Positions 9,122-18,339 are shown, counted from the stretch's first letter. The stretch: DNA of 64,000 nt from Desulfobacula sp. (GCF_030145145.1 NZ_JAQYWD010000005.1:1-64000); one strand, 5' to 3'. The notes: generated from the letters alone by a model not told the origin. Made by a program: numbers and translations.

Positions 9122-10177
9122 TTAATGATCCCAGGCTCTTAACAGCTCTATGGCCTTTTTACTGGCAGCGTCTCTCTTTGAGACTTCTTCCCAGAGGATG
9201 TCAGCGGCTTTCTTGTGTTGGGCAATGCTCTCCGCATCCAGAACGTTCTTGATTAATGTTCCCTCTTTAACCATTCTTTCGGCGACTTCCAACTCTTTTT
9301 GATACCCGGATACAGTGGTATGCCAATAATTTTTTGCCGCCGTTTTCAACACCTGTTTCAGATTGTCGGGAAGCTTATCATAGGATGTTTGATTTACAAG
9401 CATGTGACCGATGGCATGATCATTCTCTTCGCCCACAATCCAGTGTTTGGCCACTTCCTGGAGCCGGAGCCCGGAAATGGCGCTGACATCCCATTGACAG
9501 GCGTCTATGACACCTGTTTTTAACCCGAGATAGGCTTCACTGCCGGAGACATACACTCCTCTTGCCCCCAGCATATTGTGCCAGGTGGTGTAGATGCCCT
9601 CATCCCTGATTTTAACGCCCTTGAGATCTGCGCTGGTTTCAATGGCTTTGGTTGACAGAATAAAGGGTACCGGGCCATAGGTGTGCATATCAAGCCAGTA
9701 CAGGCCCTGTTTTCCATATTCTTCTCTTAACAGATCGGCAAATCCTTTTTCAAAAAAGAAGGATCTGACCTTCTCTGCTTTTTTAACAAAATCGGTTTCA
9801 CTTTCAATTCGATACGCATAGGGGATGCCGAATTCAACTTCCCCCACCGGTACAATGCCTCCCCAAAAGGCGCCGGCAGCATGCAGCATATCAATCACCC
9901 CCATTTTGGTGGAATCGAATAATTGTTCCAGAGGGACGATTTCCGGATCAGCAAAAACAGAGATCTTAAACTTGCCATTGCTCAATTTTTCCAAATCCTT
10001 GGCAAAATCCTTGAGCAGTTCAAAGGACAGATCACCATGGGGATATCCGGATTGAATTTTCCATCTATACACTTTGCCTTTGGCCGGCGCCTGTGTCACA
10101 AACATAAACGATAAACACACGAGACTTAAGACGATCAAACCTGTCAGTTTTCTGTAATATTTTTTCATGGACATCAT
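9122..10177 (-). CDS. dctP: TRAP transporter substrate-binding protein (DctP family)
   Basis: 351 residues with a signal peptide (MMSMKKYYRK, hydrophobic stretch, cut near QAPAKG). DctP features follow: WKIQSGYPHGDL, GEVEFGIPYAY, VKIRDEGIYTTWHNMLGARGV, and the YLGLKTGVIDACQWD segment of the ligand pocket. The Arg of VKIRDEG is the expected carboxylate-binding residue. It is a periplasmic receptor whose ligand cannot be read from the sequence; the gene neighbours suggest an omega-amino acid, a taurine-like compound or another amino acid. AGGAG lies 5 nt before the ATG. Confidence 0.93.
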   Translation of the reverse strand: MMSMKKYYRKLTGLIVLSLVCLSFMFVTQAPAKGKVYRWKIQSGYPHGDLSFELLKDFAKDLEKLSNGKFKISVFADPEIVPLEQLFDSTKMGVIDMLHAAGAFWGGIVPVGEVEFGIPYAYRIESETDFVKKAEKVRSFFFEKGFADLLREEYGKQGLYWLDMHTYGPVPFILSTKAIETSADLKGVKIRDEGIYTTWHNMLGARGVYVSGSEAYLGLKTGVIDACQWDVSAISGLRLQEVAKHWIVGEENDHAIGHMLVNQTSYDKLPDNLKQVLKTAAKNYWHTTVSGYQKELEVAERMVKEGTLIKNVLDAESIAQHKKAADILWEEVSKRDAASKKAIELLRAWDH

Positions 10178-10222
10178 TTTTCTCCTGTTAAATGGTTAAT
10201 TGGGATCCACCCCTGGAGCCCC

Positions 10223-10245
10223 CCCCCGGCCGGCATAGCCGGGGG
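10223..10245. terminator. GC-rich hairpin between aminotransferase gene and dctP
   Basis: 8-bp stem (CCCCCGGC / GCCGGGGG) with a 7-nt loop, in the 119-bp gap between two co-oriented genes. There is no U-tract, so it is more likely an attenuator or mRNA-processing/stability element setting the transporter-to-enzyme ratio than a full terminator. Confidence 0.4.
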
Positions 10246-10296
10246 TGACGCCAGGATACGTGTTGTAAATCGCATATGGGTTTGATTCTAGCACAT

Positions 10297-11682
10297 CTAT
10301 TTTGATACTTCGTTGACCGTATCCAGAAGGATATCCACCGCTTTTCGGGCATAATTTTCTGTGATCACCAGGGGCGGCATGAACCTGAAAACATTACCGA
10401 ACCGGCCGCAGGGCACCATGATCATTCCCCGGCCCAGCATCCCGCCGATAATATTCCCCACCGCTTCCTGGTTGAGGGGGGCACGGGTCTCTTTGTCTTC
10501 CACCATTTCAATGCCGATCATCAATCCCCGGCCCCGGACATCTCCGATAACCCTTGAATCTTTGCTGCCGTCTCGAATCCAGGTCTTGATCTGTTCGCCC
10601 AGATCCCCGGCCCGTTTGATCAGGGCATTGTCATTTTCAGTGAGAATATCGATATTGGTCATACAGGCCACACTGGATACCCCGTTTCCTGCAAATGTGT
10701 TGGGCTGGGAGTGATCTTCAATTGTTTCGGCAAGATCCTTTCGGATGGACAAGCCGCCCATGGGCACATCACCGCCCATGCCTTTACCCCAGGTAATCAT
10801 GTCGGGTTCAACCTCGGAATGTTCGATGCACCACATCTTGCCGGTACGGCCGGCACCGGCCTGGACTTCATCGGAAATATACAATGCCCCATGTTTCTCA
10901 CAGGCTTTTTTCACGATTTCAAGATAGCCTGGCGGTGGGGCAACATATCCGCCTTCCCCCTGCTGGGCTTCGATGATCAGGGCACCGACATCATCCGCAC
11001 CCGTATACGGTGAGTTCAGAACATGGTCCACATATTTGGCGCACTGCAGGTTACAGGTGGGGTAGGTCAGCCCAAAACAGCACCGGTAACAATAGGGATA
11101 GGGCAAATGAATAACGCCCGGAATAAACGGACCATATCCTTTCCGGTATTGCTCACCGGTGGTAAGGGAATTGCATCCGAGCCATACCCCATGGTATGCC
11201 CCGTGGAAGGCGGCTACCTGGGTGCGACCCGTTATCTTTCTTGTAAATTTCAAGGCGGTTTCAACGGCCCCGCTGCCGGACTGGGTCAGATAGGTGATAC
11301 AATTGTCTTTCAGTCCTTTGGGCATGATGCCCGCGACCTTTTCGGTCAGTTCGGTCCGGCGCACGCTTGAAAAGTCAATGGCATGCGTCATGGTCCCCAT
11401 TTGGTCTTTCATGGCTTTAACGACCCTGGGATGGCATCGCCCCACGGCATTCACAGCCACACCCGCAGTAATATCAATCATTAAATTACCGTCGGCATCT
11501 TTTATGGTGGCCCCTTTTCCTTCCGCCATGACAAGGGGGAACCGGCCGCCGCCTCTGGCCATGGATTCATTGTCAAAGGCCGTGTCAAGATACGCCTGGG
11601 TTTTTTCCCCTGGAAATCCATTGCTCACAATTTTGGGTGCGCCGCTGTAAGATAATTTGGCCAGATCTTTTTCATCAATCAT
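10297..11682 (-). CDS. Class-III PLP-dependent aminotransferase (GABA/omega-amino acid type)
   Basis: 461 residues from the ATG at 11682, chosen because AGGAGG lies 8 nt upstream; an upstream ATG in frame at 11715 lacks this. Class-III signatures: the glycine-rich LTQSGSGAVETALK region, DEVQAGAGRTGKMW with the cofactor Asp, and ITWGKGMGGDVPMGG with the Schiff-base Lys. A Cys-rich insert (CYRCCFG...CNLQCAKY) resembles one in archaeal and deltaproteobacterial GABA-aminotransferase/racemase relatives. It probably transfers an amino group from an imported amino compound to pyruvate, with alanine dehydrogenase closing the cycle. It is the first gene of the operon with dctPQM and ald. Substrate is unknown; taurine, GABA and beta-alanine are candidates. 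Confidence 0.88.
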   Translation of the reverse strand: MIDEKDLAKLSYSGAPKIVSNGFPGEKTQAYLDTAFDNESMARGGGRFPLVMAEGKGATIKDADGNLMIDITAGVAVNAVGRCHPRVVKAMKDQMGTMTHAIDFSSVRRTELTEKVAGIMPKGLKDNCITYLTQSGSGAVETALKFTRKITGRTQVAAFHGAYHGVWLGCNSLTTGEQYRKGYGPFIPGVIHLPYPYCYRCCFGLTYPTCNLQCAKYVDHVLNSPYTGADDVGALIIEAQQGEGGYVAPPPGYLEIVKKACEKHGALYISDEVQAGAGRTGKMWCIEHSEVEPDMITWGKGMGGDVPMGGLSIRKDLAETIEDHSQPNTFAGNGVSSVACMTNIDILTENDNALIKRAGDLGEQIKTWIRDGSKDSRVIGDVRGRGLMIGIEMVEDKETRAPLNQEAVGNIIGGMLGRGMIMVPCGRFGNVFRFMPPLVITENYARKAVDILLDTVNEVSK

Positions 11683-11739
11683 TTGTCCGTCCTCCTGTAT
11701 TGTTATGTCTGTCAAATAAAAACCATTTCCAAGGGGTAT

Positions 11740-11755
11740 TACAACAAGTGTGCCA
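11740..11755 (-). promoter_or_regulatory. Sigma-54-like promoter of the aminotransferase-TRAP-ald operon
   Basis: On the minus strand TGGCACACTTGTTGTA: a perfect -24 box (TGGCAC), correct 10-nt spacing, but GT instead of GC at -12. Transcription would start about 46 nt before the ATG. It sits beside a divergent sigma-54 response-regulator gene, which raises its plausibility. Confidence 0.45.
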
Positions 11756-11917
11756 TGGGAATTTTAATGGGGTTTAAAATATTTTTTCTTTATATTTTAA
11801 TAGGTTACTTTTTTTTAAGTTTTTTGTTTCTGGAAAGAACATCTGATACCTGTCTAACTTGAATGGTCAAAATCCTGTGAAACTGGACACATGGGATACG
11901 ACAGGCAAGCTTGACCG

Positions 11918-11945
11918 GTCAGGTCTGATAGGCAGTTGACCTGAC
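11918..11945. promoter_or_regulatory. Inverted repeat, possible activator-binding site
   Basis: Perfect 8-bp arms GTCAGGTC and GACCTGAC separated by 12 nt. It lies about 190 bp upstream of the sigma-54-like promoter of the aminotransferase operon and just before the divergent regulator gene, a suitable place for an enhancer site. The rest of the roughly 350-bp divergent spacer is AT-rich and holds nothing else I can name. Confidence 0.4.
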
Positions 11946-12035
11946 ACCCTATTGATTTGTTCAGCATAAAGTATTATGGAATAACCATGGGAAACCCATA
12001 GCGATAATTTTTCTTTGCCAGGGACAAAACAAATA

Positions 12036-13457
12036 ATGACCAATATTTTAATCGTTGATGATGACAGCATCTTCAGTCAGCAACTATCCCTTTATATCGA
12101 TCGGATCGGGTATGACTATAAAATTGCCGGTAATATGAAAACCGGTTTTCAAATGGCAGAGCAATTTTGTTTTGATATTATCTTTCTTGATGTCATACTT
12201 CCCGATGCCAACGGTCTTTCCGGCATCAACCGTTTAAAGGCCGTACGGTCCAGTCCTGAAGTGGTTATCATTACCGGTGACGGCGATATTGACGGGGCGG
12301 AAATGGCCCTGAATAACGGGGCATGGGATTATCTTGTCAAGCCGCCGGCATATCATAAAATTAAATTGGTGATCCAGAGAATCATCCAGTTCAGGAATGA
12401 AAAAACAAAAGAGAGACTGCCCTTGGTTTTTAAGAGGGATCAGATCATTGGCAACAGTTCTCCTTTAAATAAAATTTTAAAAACAGTGGCAAAGGCGTCG
12501 TTGAGCAATGGAAACGTATTTATTACCGGCGAAACCGGCACGGGTAAAGAGCTGGTTGCCAAAGTGCTTCATGACAACAGCCATCGACGTGATCAGCCGT
12601 TTATTATCGTAGACTGTACCAATCTGCCTAAAACCCTTGCCGGGAATATTCTTTTCGGACACCGCAAAGGCACTTACACCGGCGCGGAACAGGACAGATC
12701 CGGCCTGATAAGTCAATCTGACGGTGGGACGCTCTTCCTTGATGAAGTGGGAGATCTTGATCCCAGTGTCCAAAAATCCCTGCTCAGGGTGCTCCAGGAA
12801 AAAAAATTCAGACCCATTGGTGCCAAAACGGAAATTTCATGTGATTTCCGGGTCATCTCCGCCAGCAACAAAGACCTGGCAAAACTCGTGGATCAGGGGC
12901 GTTTCCGTAAAGACCTGTATTACAGGCTTGTGGTGTTTCATATTGACCTTCCGCCATTAAGGCAGCGACAGGGGGATATCCGGTTAATCTTGAATCATTA
13001 TATCCCCCACATATGTGAGCAGATGAACATTAATGTGAAAGGCATTTCCCATGATTTTGTTGAAACCCTTGAAATGTATGACTGGCCGGGCAATATCCGG
13101 GAGCTGATCAATCTGCTGCACATTGCCTGTGCCAATGCCTTTGACGAACCCATGCTCTATCCACATTTTTTGCCCAAGGCATTTCGAATTAAAATCCTTA
13201 AAAAAAACATAGGAATACCCCAGGATACCGACGATATCCGGTCAAGGGTATTTCTAAATATCAGCCAGACGAGTTCAAAACAGATCCTCCCGTATAAAGC
13301 GTTTCGCGAATATGTCAATCATTTGATGGAGTCCAGATATATCGATTATCTGGCAGGCCTGCCCATTAAAAATGTCAGTGAAATCTGCCGGATGTCCGGG
13401 CTTTCAAGATCCAGGATGTATCAACTGTTCAAAAAACATAACAAAAAAATTGTATAA
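12036..13457 (+). CDS. Sigma-54-dependent response regulator (REC-AAA+-HTH)
   Basis: 473 residues from ATG 12036; a TTG at 12015 is also in frame and neither has a strong ribosome-binding site. Receiver domain at 1-120 with acidic pair (VDDD), phospho-acceptor Asp in FLDVILPD and Lys in VKPP. AAA+ domain at about 135-370 with Walker A GETGTGKE and Walker B GGTLFLDEVGDL. The sigma-54 contact loop reads GTYTGA (about 212) where GAFTGA is usual. A Fis-like helix-turn-helix (SEICRMSGLSRSRMYQLFKKH) ends the protein. It is followed 22 nt later by the hybrid kinase and is divergent from the aminotransferase-TRAP operon, its likely target. Confidence 0.9.
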   Translation: MTNILIVDDDSIFSQQLSLYIDRIGYDYKIAGNMKTGFQMAEQFCFDIIFLDVILPDANGLSGINRLKAVRSSPEVVIITGDGDIDGAEMALNNGAWDYLVKPPAYHKIKLVIQRIIQFRNEKTKERLPLVFKRDQIIGNSSPLNKILKTVAKASLSNGNVFITGETGTGKELVAKVLHDNSHRRDQPFIIVDCTNLPKTLAGNILFGHRKGTYTGAEQDRSGLISQSDGGTLFLDEVGDLDPSVQKSLLRVLQEKKFRPIGAKTEISCDFRVISASNKDLAKLVDQGRFRKDLYYRLVVFHIDLPPLRQRQGDIRLILNHYIPHICEQMNINVKGISHDFVETLEMYDWPGNIRELINLLHIACANAFDEPMLYPHFLPKAFRIKILKKNIGIPQDTDDIRSRVFLNISQTSSKQILPYKAFREYVNHLMESRYIDYLAGLPIKNVSEICRMSGLSRSRMYQLFKKHNKKIV

Positions 13458-13479
13458 CACCAGGAAGCTTAAATTTGTG

Positions 13480-16400
13480 ATGAAAAGAAACCTAACGATT
13501 CGGATGCGGCTGTTTATTTTGTTTTCAATTATCTTTATTGCCTCGATGATATTCTTGACCTATGCGGCCACCCAAATTGTTACCCAGTTCGGGGCGTATT
13601 CTGCCGTTGAAAATGAAGTCAGCATTAAAAGTCAGGCCAGCTTTTTTCTGTCCCAGGTCACCCGGGAAAAAGCCCTGCGATATGAAAATATTTTTAAAAG
13701 AATTGCTGTCTCTTCCGCCTATCTTGCCCAGCAGTCATCAATGGCCCTTGGCATGGAAGATATCCTGGGAGAGGTTCCCCGCAATACGTCTGACCGGTTG
13801 ATAAAATCACCCCGGAGCCGTCTGTATTCAAATCATCCCACCGACCCTGTGATGGTATTATACTGGGGGGAAAAAAAACCGGATGCCGGTATTGTCAGAC
13901 AGCTGAATACCTTATCCCATATGGATCCGCTGTTAAAAACCATCAGTGGTGAAAATTCCGAGGCAGCAGCCTGTTTTATCACCCTTGAAACAGCCATCAC
14001 CCGGTATTATCCGAATTTTACATCCATCATCCGCAACCTGTCTGAATCGGCCTATGAAATAAGGGACACTGCCTGGTACAGGGCGGTAAAACCGAAGAAC
14101 AACCCGGACCGCAAGACCCGCTGGTCAGAGGTCTACCAGGACCCGGCCGGCCGGGGGTTGATGACAACCGCCGTGACGCCGGTGTACAGCCGTGGGCAGG
14201 ACTTTATCGGTGCCACCGGTGTGGATGTGACCTTGACCGATATTACGGACAAGATACTTGCCGACACCAAAAACAAAGATTTGATGCAGACAAAGGGCCT
14301 GTTTTCCTTTATTGTCGACGATGGTGGCAGAATCATCGCCTTTCCCAGAGCATATCTTGCCATGTTCGGATTTGAACGTGTTACAAAACTGAAGAACATC
14401 CAATACAATGCCCTGTTTAATTTAAGATTATCTGACTCGGAAAGCCCTTCTGTCAGGCAGTTGTGGACGGATTCATCCGCCACTACGGCGCCCCGGCAAC
14501 ACCGTATATTGATCGATGATCAGCAACTATTGATTTCCTCTTTTATCATGCCGTCCACGGGCTGGCGGCTGGGGGTTGCGGTGCCGGAATCCAACCTGCT
14601 TGAATCGGTCCAAGAGACCCGGCATGCGCTGAAATCAATGGTGAACACCATGATGTTTAAATTTGCTTTTTTTGCCTTGATGGTCATGGTGATCTCCATT
14701 GTTGGATTTACACTGCTTTCGTTTAAATATTTTATCCGTCCCCTTGATACGCTGATCAAAGCGGCCGTATCGGTTAAAGAAGGGGATCTTACCCAGCAGG
14801 TGCCTGTTGAGCGGGAAGATGAAATCGGCATTTTGGCCCATACCTTCAATGGGATGGTGGCAGAGCTTAAAAAATTGAACATCAAAGAAAAAGACCATTC
14901 CAGACAATTACAGCGCAAGGTCAGGGAACGAACCGTTGAACTGGAAGAAAAGAGCCGTCAGCAGGACAACACATTAACACAATTGCAGCTGGAAATAAGA
15001 GAACGAAAACAAATCCAGCACCAATTGATCAAATCCGAAGAAAAGTACAGGGATATTTTTAATAATTCCGTACAGGGAATCTTTCAGTCTTCCCGGGACA
15101 ATCGATTGCTGAGCGTCAATCCTTCCCTGGTCAGGATGATGGGATATACGTCCATTGAAGACTTTTTATCCAAGATCCAAAATCTTTCAGAACAGGTGTA
15201 TGTTGACCCGACACAACGGGAACGGTTTTTAGAACTGCTCCGGGAAAATGATTTTGTCTCCGGGTTTGAAACCCAATTGAGGAAAAAAGACGGTTCCCGG
15301 TTATGGGTTTCCATCTGTGGGAGAGGCATCAAGGATACGGATGGCAATCTGGTCCAAATCCAGGGATCGTTTGAGGATATATCAGCAAGAAAACAGGCGG
15401 AAGAAATTTTCAAGCAGGCAAAAAAAATGGCTGAAGATGCCAGTCTGGCCAAGAGTGAATTTTTGACCATCATGAGCCATGAATTACGGACCCCGCTGAA
15501 TGCCATTATCGGTATGACGCGCCTGACCCTTTCCACCCATCTTGATGATGCCCAAAAAGATTACCTTGATGCGGTTTTGATCTCTTCGGACCACCTGTTG
15601 ACCTTGTTGAACAGCATCCTTGATTTTTCTAAAATAGAAGCCGGGAAATTTGTTCTGGATCAGAAACCGTTTGACATGGATGCGCTTTTAAATGATCTGA
15701 TGGTCATGTTTTCTTTTCAAGCAGAAAAAAAGCAGCTGGACCTGACCTATTCAACCGGTGGCATCCCCGGATATGTAAAGGGGGACAGTCACAGGTTGCG
15801 ACAGATCCTTGTCAATATTGTGGGCAATGCCATCAAGTTTACCAATGAAGGGTCCATCAACATCACAGTTGATGTCGAAGACGAGGATTGCAGGAGATCT
15901 TCCCCGGATGAGGTTGTGCTGCTGTTTTCCATAACAGACACCGGTATCGGCATACCGGCTGACAAATTTACAGCTGTTTTTAATGATTTTACACAGTTGA
16001 GCAGTGCCCATGGCACGGCATCCGGTGGTACCGGGCTGGGTCTGGCCATTACAAAGCAGTTGATTCATTTGATGGGGGGGGATATCTGGGTCGAAAGCCA
16101 GGAGGGGAAAGGCAGTACTTTTTATTTTAAAATCCGGCTGATAAAGGCATCGTCAGAAGAGGGTGATACCCTGTCGAAGCGGGCATTGCCCCCCCCGGCA
16201 CTGCCAAAGGGCAACGCGGTATACACCCCGTTAAAAATTCTCCTGGCCGAAGACTTTGAAGTTAACCGGAAATTAATCATTCCCTTTCTTGAACAGCATG
16301 GCCATACCGTTGTCATAGCAGAAAACGGTCAAGCGGTTCTGGATCTTCTGTCCGGGCAGGCCTTTGACCTTATTCTCATGGATATAAAAATGCCGGTCAT

Positions 16401-16962
16401 GGACGGTATTGAAACCACCCGGCATATCAGGGCCCATCAACAGCCTGAGATATCAATGATCCCCATTATAGCCCTTACCGCCCATGCCATCAAAGGCGAC
16501 CGGGAAATATTTTTAGCTGCCGGTATGGATGATTATGTTTCAAAACCCATCAATGGCGATGACCTGTTAATCAAGCTGGAGCAGCTGTCAAACGGTAGAA
16601 GGCCCATAACGAAAATGCCTGAGAAACCCAGGAGCTGCAACCTTGAGTATGCCCTTAAACTGATGGGCAACAACCAAGACATTGTCATGGAGATCTGTAA
16701 AACCATTATTTTGAAATTTCCCGAAGAGATTGAAAAAATAAAGAAAGCCATCCTTAATAAAGATTTTGATACCATTGTCATGACATCCCATTCTCTTAAA
16801 TCCGGGGCCAAAAGCATTGATGCAAACCGGTTTTTACACCAGATTGAATCAATGGAGGCTGCGGGTAAGGCCAAAGATTTACAAAGCGCCCAGGCGCTTT
16901 GTACGGGACTTATAAGTGTAACGGATGAAGTGATCAGGGATCTTAAACAGATGATGGCGTAA
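13480..16962 (+). CDS. Hybrid sensor histidine kinase (Cache-HAMP-PAS-HisKA-HATPase-REC-Hpt)
   Basis: About 1160 residues from ATG 13480 (GTG 13477 is an alternative; CAGGA lies upstream). TM1 at about 8-30, a large periplasmic dCache-like sensor at about 35-385, TM2 at about 390-413, HAMP to about 470, a coiled coil, PAS at about 520-640, HisKA with phospho-His in SHELRTPLN (about 666), HATPase with NAIKF, DTGIGIP and GTGLGL boxes, a receiver with Asp in LILMDIKMP (about 967), and an Hpt domain with His in SHSLKSG (about 1103). Such phosphorelay kinases pass phosphate His-Asp-His to a separate regulator, here presumably the one encoded just upstream. Cache domains often bind amino or organic acids, which fits control of the divergent transporter operon. 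Confidence 0.92.
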   Translation: MKRNLTIRMRLFILFSIIFIASMIFLTYAATQIVTQFGAYSAVENEVSIKSQASFFLSQVTREKALRYENIFKRIAVSSAYLAQQSSMALGMEDILGEVPRNTSDRLIKSPRSRLYSNHPTDPVMVLYWGEKKPDAGIVRQLNTLSHMDPLLKTISGENSEAAACFITLETAITRYYPNFTSIIRNLSESAYEIRDTAWYRAVKPKNNPDRKTRWSEVYQDPAGRGLMTTAVTPVYSRGQDFIGATGVDVTLTDITDKILADTKNKDLMQTKGLFSFIVDDGGRIIAFPRAYLAMFGFERVTKLKNIQYNALFNLRLSDSESPSVRQLWTDSSATTAPRQHRILIDDQQLLISSFIMPSTGWRLGVAVPESNLLESVQETRHALKSMVNTMMFKFAFFALMVMVISIVGFTLLSFKYFIRPLDTLIKAAVSVKEGDLTQQVPVEREDEIGILAHTFNGMVAELKKLNIKEKDHSRQLQRKVRERTVELEEKSRQQDNTLTQLQLEIRERKQIQHQLIKSEEKYRDIFNNSVQGIFQSSRDNRLLSVNPSLVRMMGYTSIEDFLSKIQNLSEQVYVDPTQRERFLELLRENDFVSGFETQLRKKDGSRLWVSICGRGIKDTDGNLVQIQGSFEDISARKQAEEIFKQAKKMAEDASLAKSEFLTIMSHELRTPLNAIIGMTRLTLSTHLDDAQKDYLDAVLISSDHLLTLLNSILDFSKIEAGKFVLDQKPFDMDALLNDLMVMFSFQAEKKQLDLTYSTGGIPGYVKGDSHRLRQILVNIVGNAIKFTNEGSINITVDVEDEDCRRSSPDEVVLLFSITDTGIGIPADKFTAVFNDFTQLSSAHGTASGGTGLGLAITKQLIHLMGGDIWVESQEGKGSTFYFKIRLIKASSEEGDTLSKRALPPPALPKGNAVYTPLKILLAEDFEVNRKLIIPFLEQHGHTVVIAENGQAVLDLLSGQAFDLILMDIKMPVMDGIETTRHIRAHQQPEISMIPIIALTAHAIKGDREIFLAAGMDDYVSKPINGDDLLIKLEQLSNGRRPITKMPEKPRSCNLEYALKLMGNNQDIVMEICKTIILKFPEEIEKIKKAILNKDFDTIVMTSHSLKSGAKSIDANRFLHQIESMEAAGKAKDLQSAQALCTGLISVTDEVIRDLKQMMA

Positions 16963-17028
16963 AATTTCGTAACGACTAATCCATGTAACGATCCCGGCCT
17001 GGCGAACCGAAATTTCAGCGGAGGAACA

Positions 17029-18117
17029 ATGTCAGATAAAAAAGAAAAAGCATTTAACCAAAAAATGATGGATATCCTAAACTATGGCGCCCTGAACCTG
17101 GCCATGGGAATTGGCTATAAAACAGGCCTGTTTGATGTGATGGCACAAATGGCGGGTCCGGCATCTGCAACGGAAATCGCGGTCCGGGCAAATCTGAACC
17201 AGCGATATGTTTCAGAATGGCTGGGCGTGATGGTGACCGGACAGATTATAGAGATTGTTCCAGGAGAATCCAAAGAGAATGCCTATTATTTGCCCCGGGA
17301 ACATGCGGCCTGTTTAACCCGGGGTTCCGGTGATGCAAACTTGGGGGTGTATGCCCAGGAAATTCCCTTGCTGACCCGCTGTGCCCTGGTGGAAGTTGAA
17401 AACGGTTTTTCGTCCGGGCAGGGCGTGCCGTTTTCATGTTATCCGGAATTCCAGGGGTTTATGGCAGAGCTTTCCAATGCAAAACATGAACAGGTGCTGG
17501 TCAACAAATTTTTGCCCGGGGTTGATAAGGGAGGGCTTGTGTGTCGTCTCGAAAATGGGATGGACGTGTGTGATCTGGGGTGTGGTGAAGGGGTTGCCTT
17601 AAACCTGATGGCCCGGCATTTTCCCCGATCAAATTTTGTCGGCATGGACACCCATGTTGCGGCCATCAGAATGGCCCGGGCAGCTGCGGTTGAGCAGGGA
17701 CTGGAAAATGTGGTCTACCAGATACAGGATGCCGCTCAAATTGAGGGCAGCACAGAATTTCAAGGACGATTTGATTATATCATGGCGTTTGATGCCATCC
17801 ATGATCAAACCAGACCATTGGATGCATTGAAGGGGGTCCGGTACATGCTTTCCCCCCACGGCATGTTTTCCATGGTGGATATTGATGCGGGCAGTGACCA
17901 TTCCCAGAATTTAAATCATCCCATGGGACCTTTTTTGTATACGGTCAGCCTGATGCATTGCATGCCGGTGGGTCTTGTTGATGGCGGTATGGGCCTGGGG
18001 ATGATGTGGGGAAGGCAAAAAGCCGTTGAACTGCTGGGCAAGGCCGGGTTTAAATCCATTGATGTCATTGAAATGGAAAATGATCCGTTTAATGTGCATT
18101 ATTTTTGCACCCGATGA
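17029..18117 (+). CDS. SAM-dependent methyltransferase with N-terminal winged-helix domain
   Basis: 362 residues. An N-terminal helical/winged-helix part (NYGALNLAMGIGYKTGLFDVM, then ATEIAVRANLNQRYVSEWL) is typical of dimerising methyltransferases of the Rv2258c-like group. The SAM motif I VCDLGCGEGVAL lies at about 180 with acidic MDTH after strand 2; FDYIMAFDAIHD corresponds to motif IV. GGAGG precedes the ATG with good spacing. The substrate is unknown. It follows the hybrid kinase by 66 nt and may share its transcript, but no functional link is evident. Confidence 0.85.
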   Translation: MSDKKEKAFNQKMMDILNYGALNLAMGIGYKTGLFDVMAQMAGPASATEIAVRANLNQRYVSEWLGVMVTGQIIEIVPGESKENAYYLPREHAACLTRGSGDANLGVYAQEIPLLTRCALVEVENGFSSGQGVPFSCYPEFQGFMAELSNAKHEQVLVNKFLPGVDKGGLVCRLENGMDVCDLGCGEGVALNLMARHFPRSNFVGMDTHVAAIRMARAAAVEQGLENVVYQIQDAAQIEGSTEFQGRFDYIMAFDAIHDQTRPLDALKGVRYMLSPHGMFSMVDIDAGSDHSQNLNHPMGPFLYTVSLMHCMPVGLVDGGMGLGMMWGRQKAVELLGKAGFKSIDVIEMENDPFNVHYFCTR

Positions 18118-18219
18118 GGTTTAGCAGGGGTTATTTTTTTTGAAAAAATAAACGCATAAAAAAATTCACCATAACCACATAAGTATATTATAATTTTTTT
18201 AAAAAAATTAAGTTGACAT

Positions 18220-18260
18220 TAAATCGAATACAAGATAGTTCTTATGTTTAATTCGATTTA
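18220..18260. repeat. 10-bp inverted repeat in the leader of the glutamate-synthase-like gene
   Basis: Arms TAAATCGAAT (18220-18229) and ATTCGATTTA (18251-18260) are perfect complements around a partly self-complementary 21-nt centre. A TTGACA hexamer begins at 18213, immediately upstream, without an obvious -10 box at 17 bp. It may be an operator or an RNA hairpin. Confidence 0.45.
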
Positions 18261-18297
18261 TTTCTACAATGGCGTATAAATAAATTTTCACATGACA

Positions 18298-18339
18298 AAG
18301 GTGTCTGTTCTTGGTCTGACCAGGAAGGCGCCTTTTTTT
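18298..18339 (+). terminator. Intrinsic terminator in a 5' leader
   Basis: Stem AAGGTGTC / GGCGCCTT (8 bp with two G-U pairs), with an internal small TGGT...ACCA hairpin and a run of seven T. It lies 180 nt after the methyltransferase stop and about 84 nt before the next start codon, so it could end a short leader or small RNA or act as an attenuator. The rest of 18118-18422 is AT-rich, with a second ATTTAAAT inverted repeat at about 18380-18410. Confidence 0.6.

Noticed and set aside
16980-17028. A -24/-12 promoter before the methyltransferase gene (CTGGCGAACCG...)
   Set aside because: No GC at the required distance from the GG.
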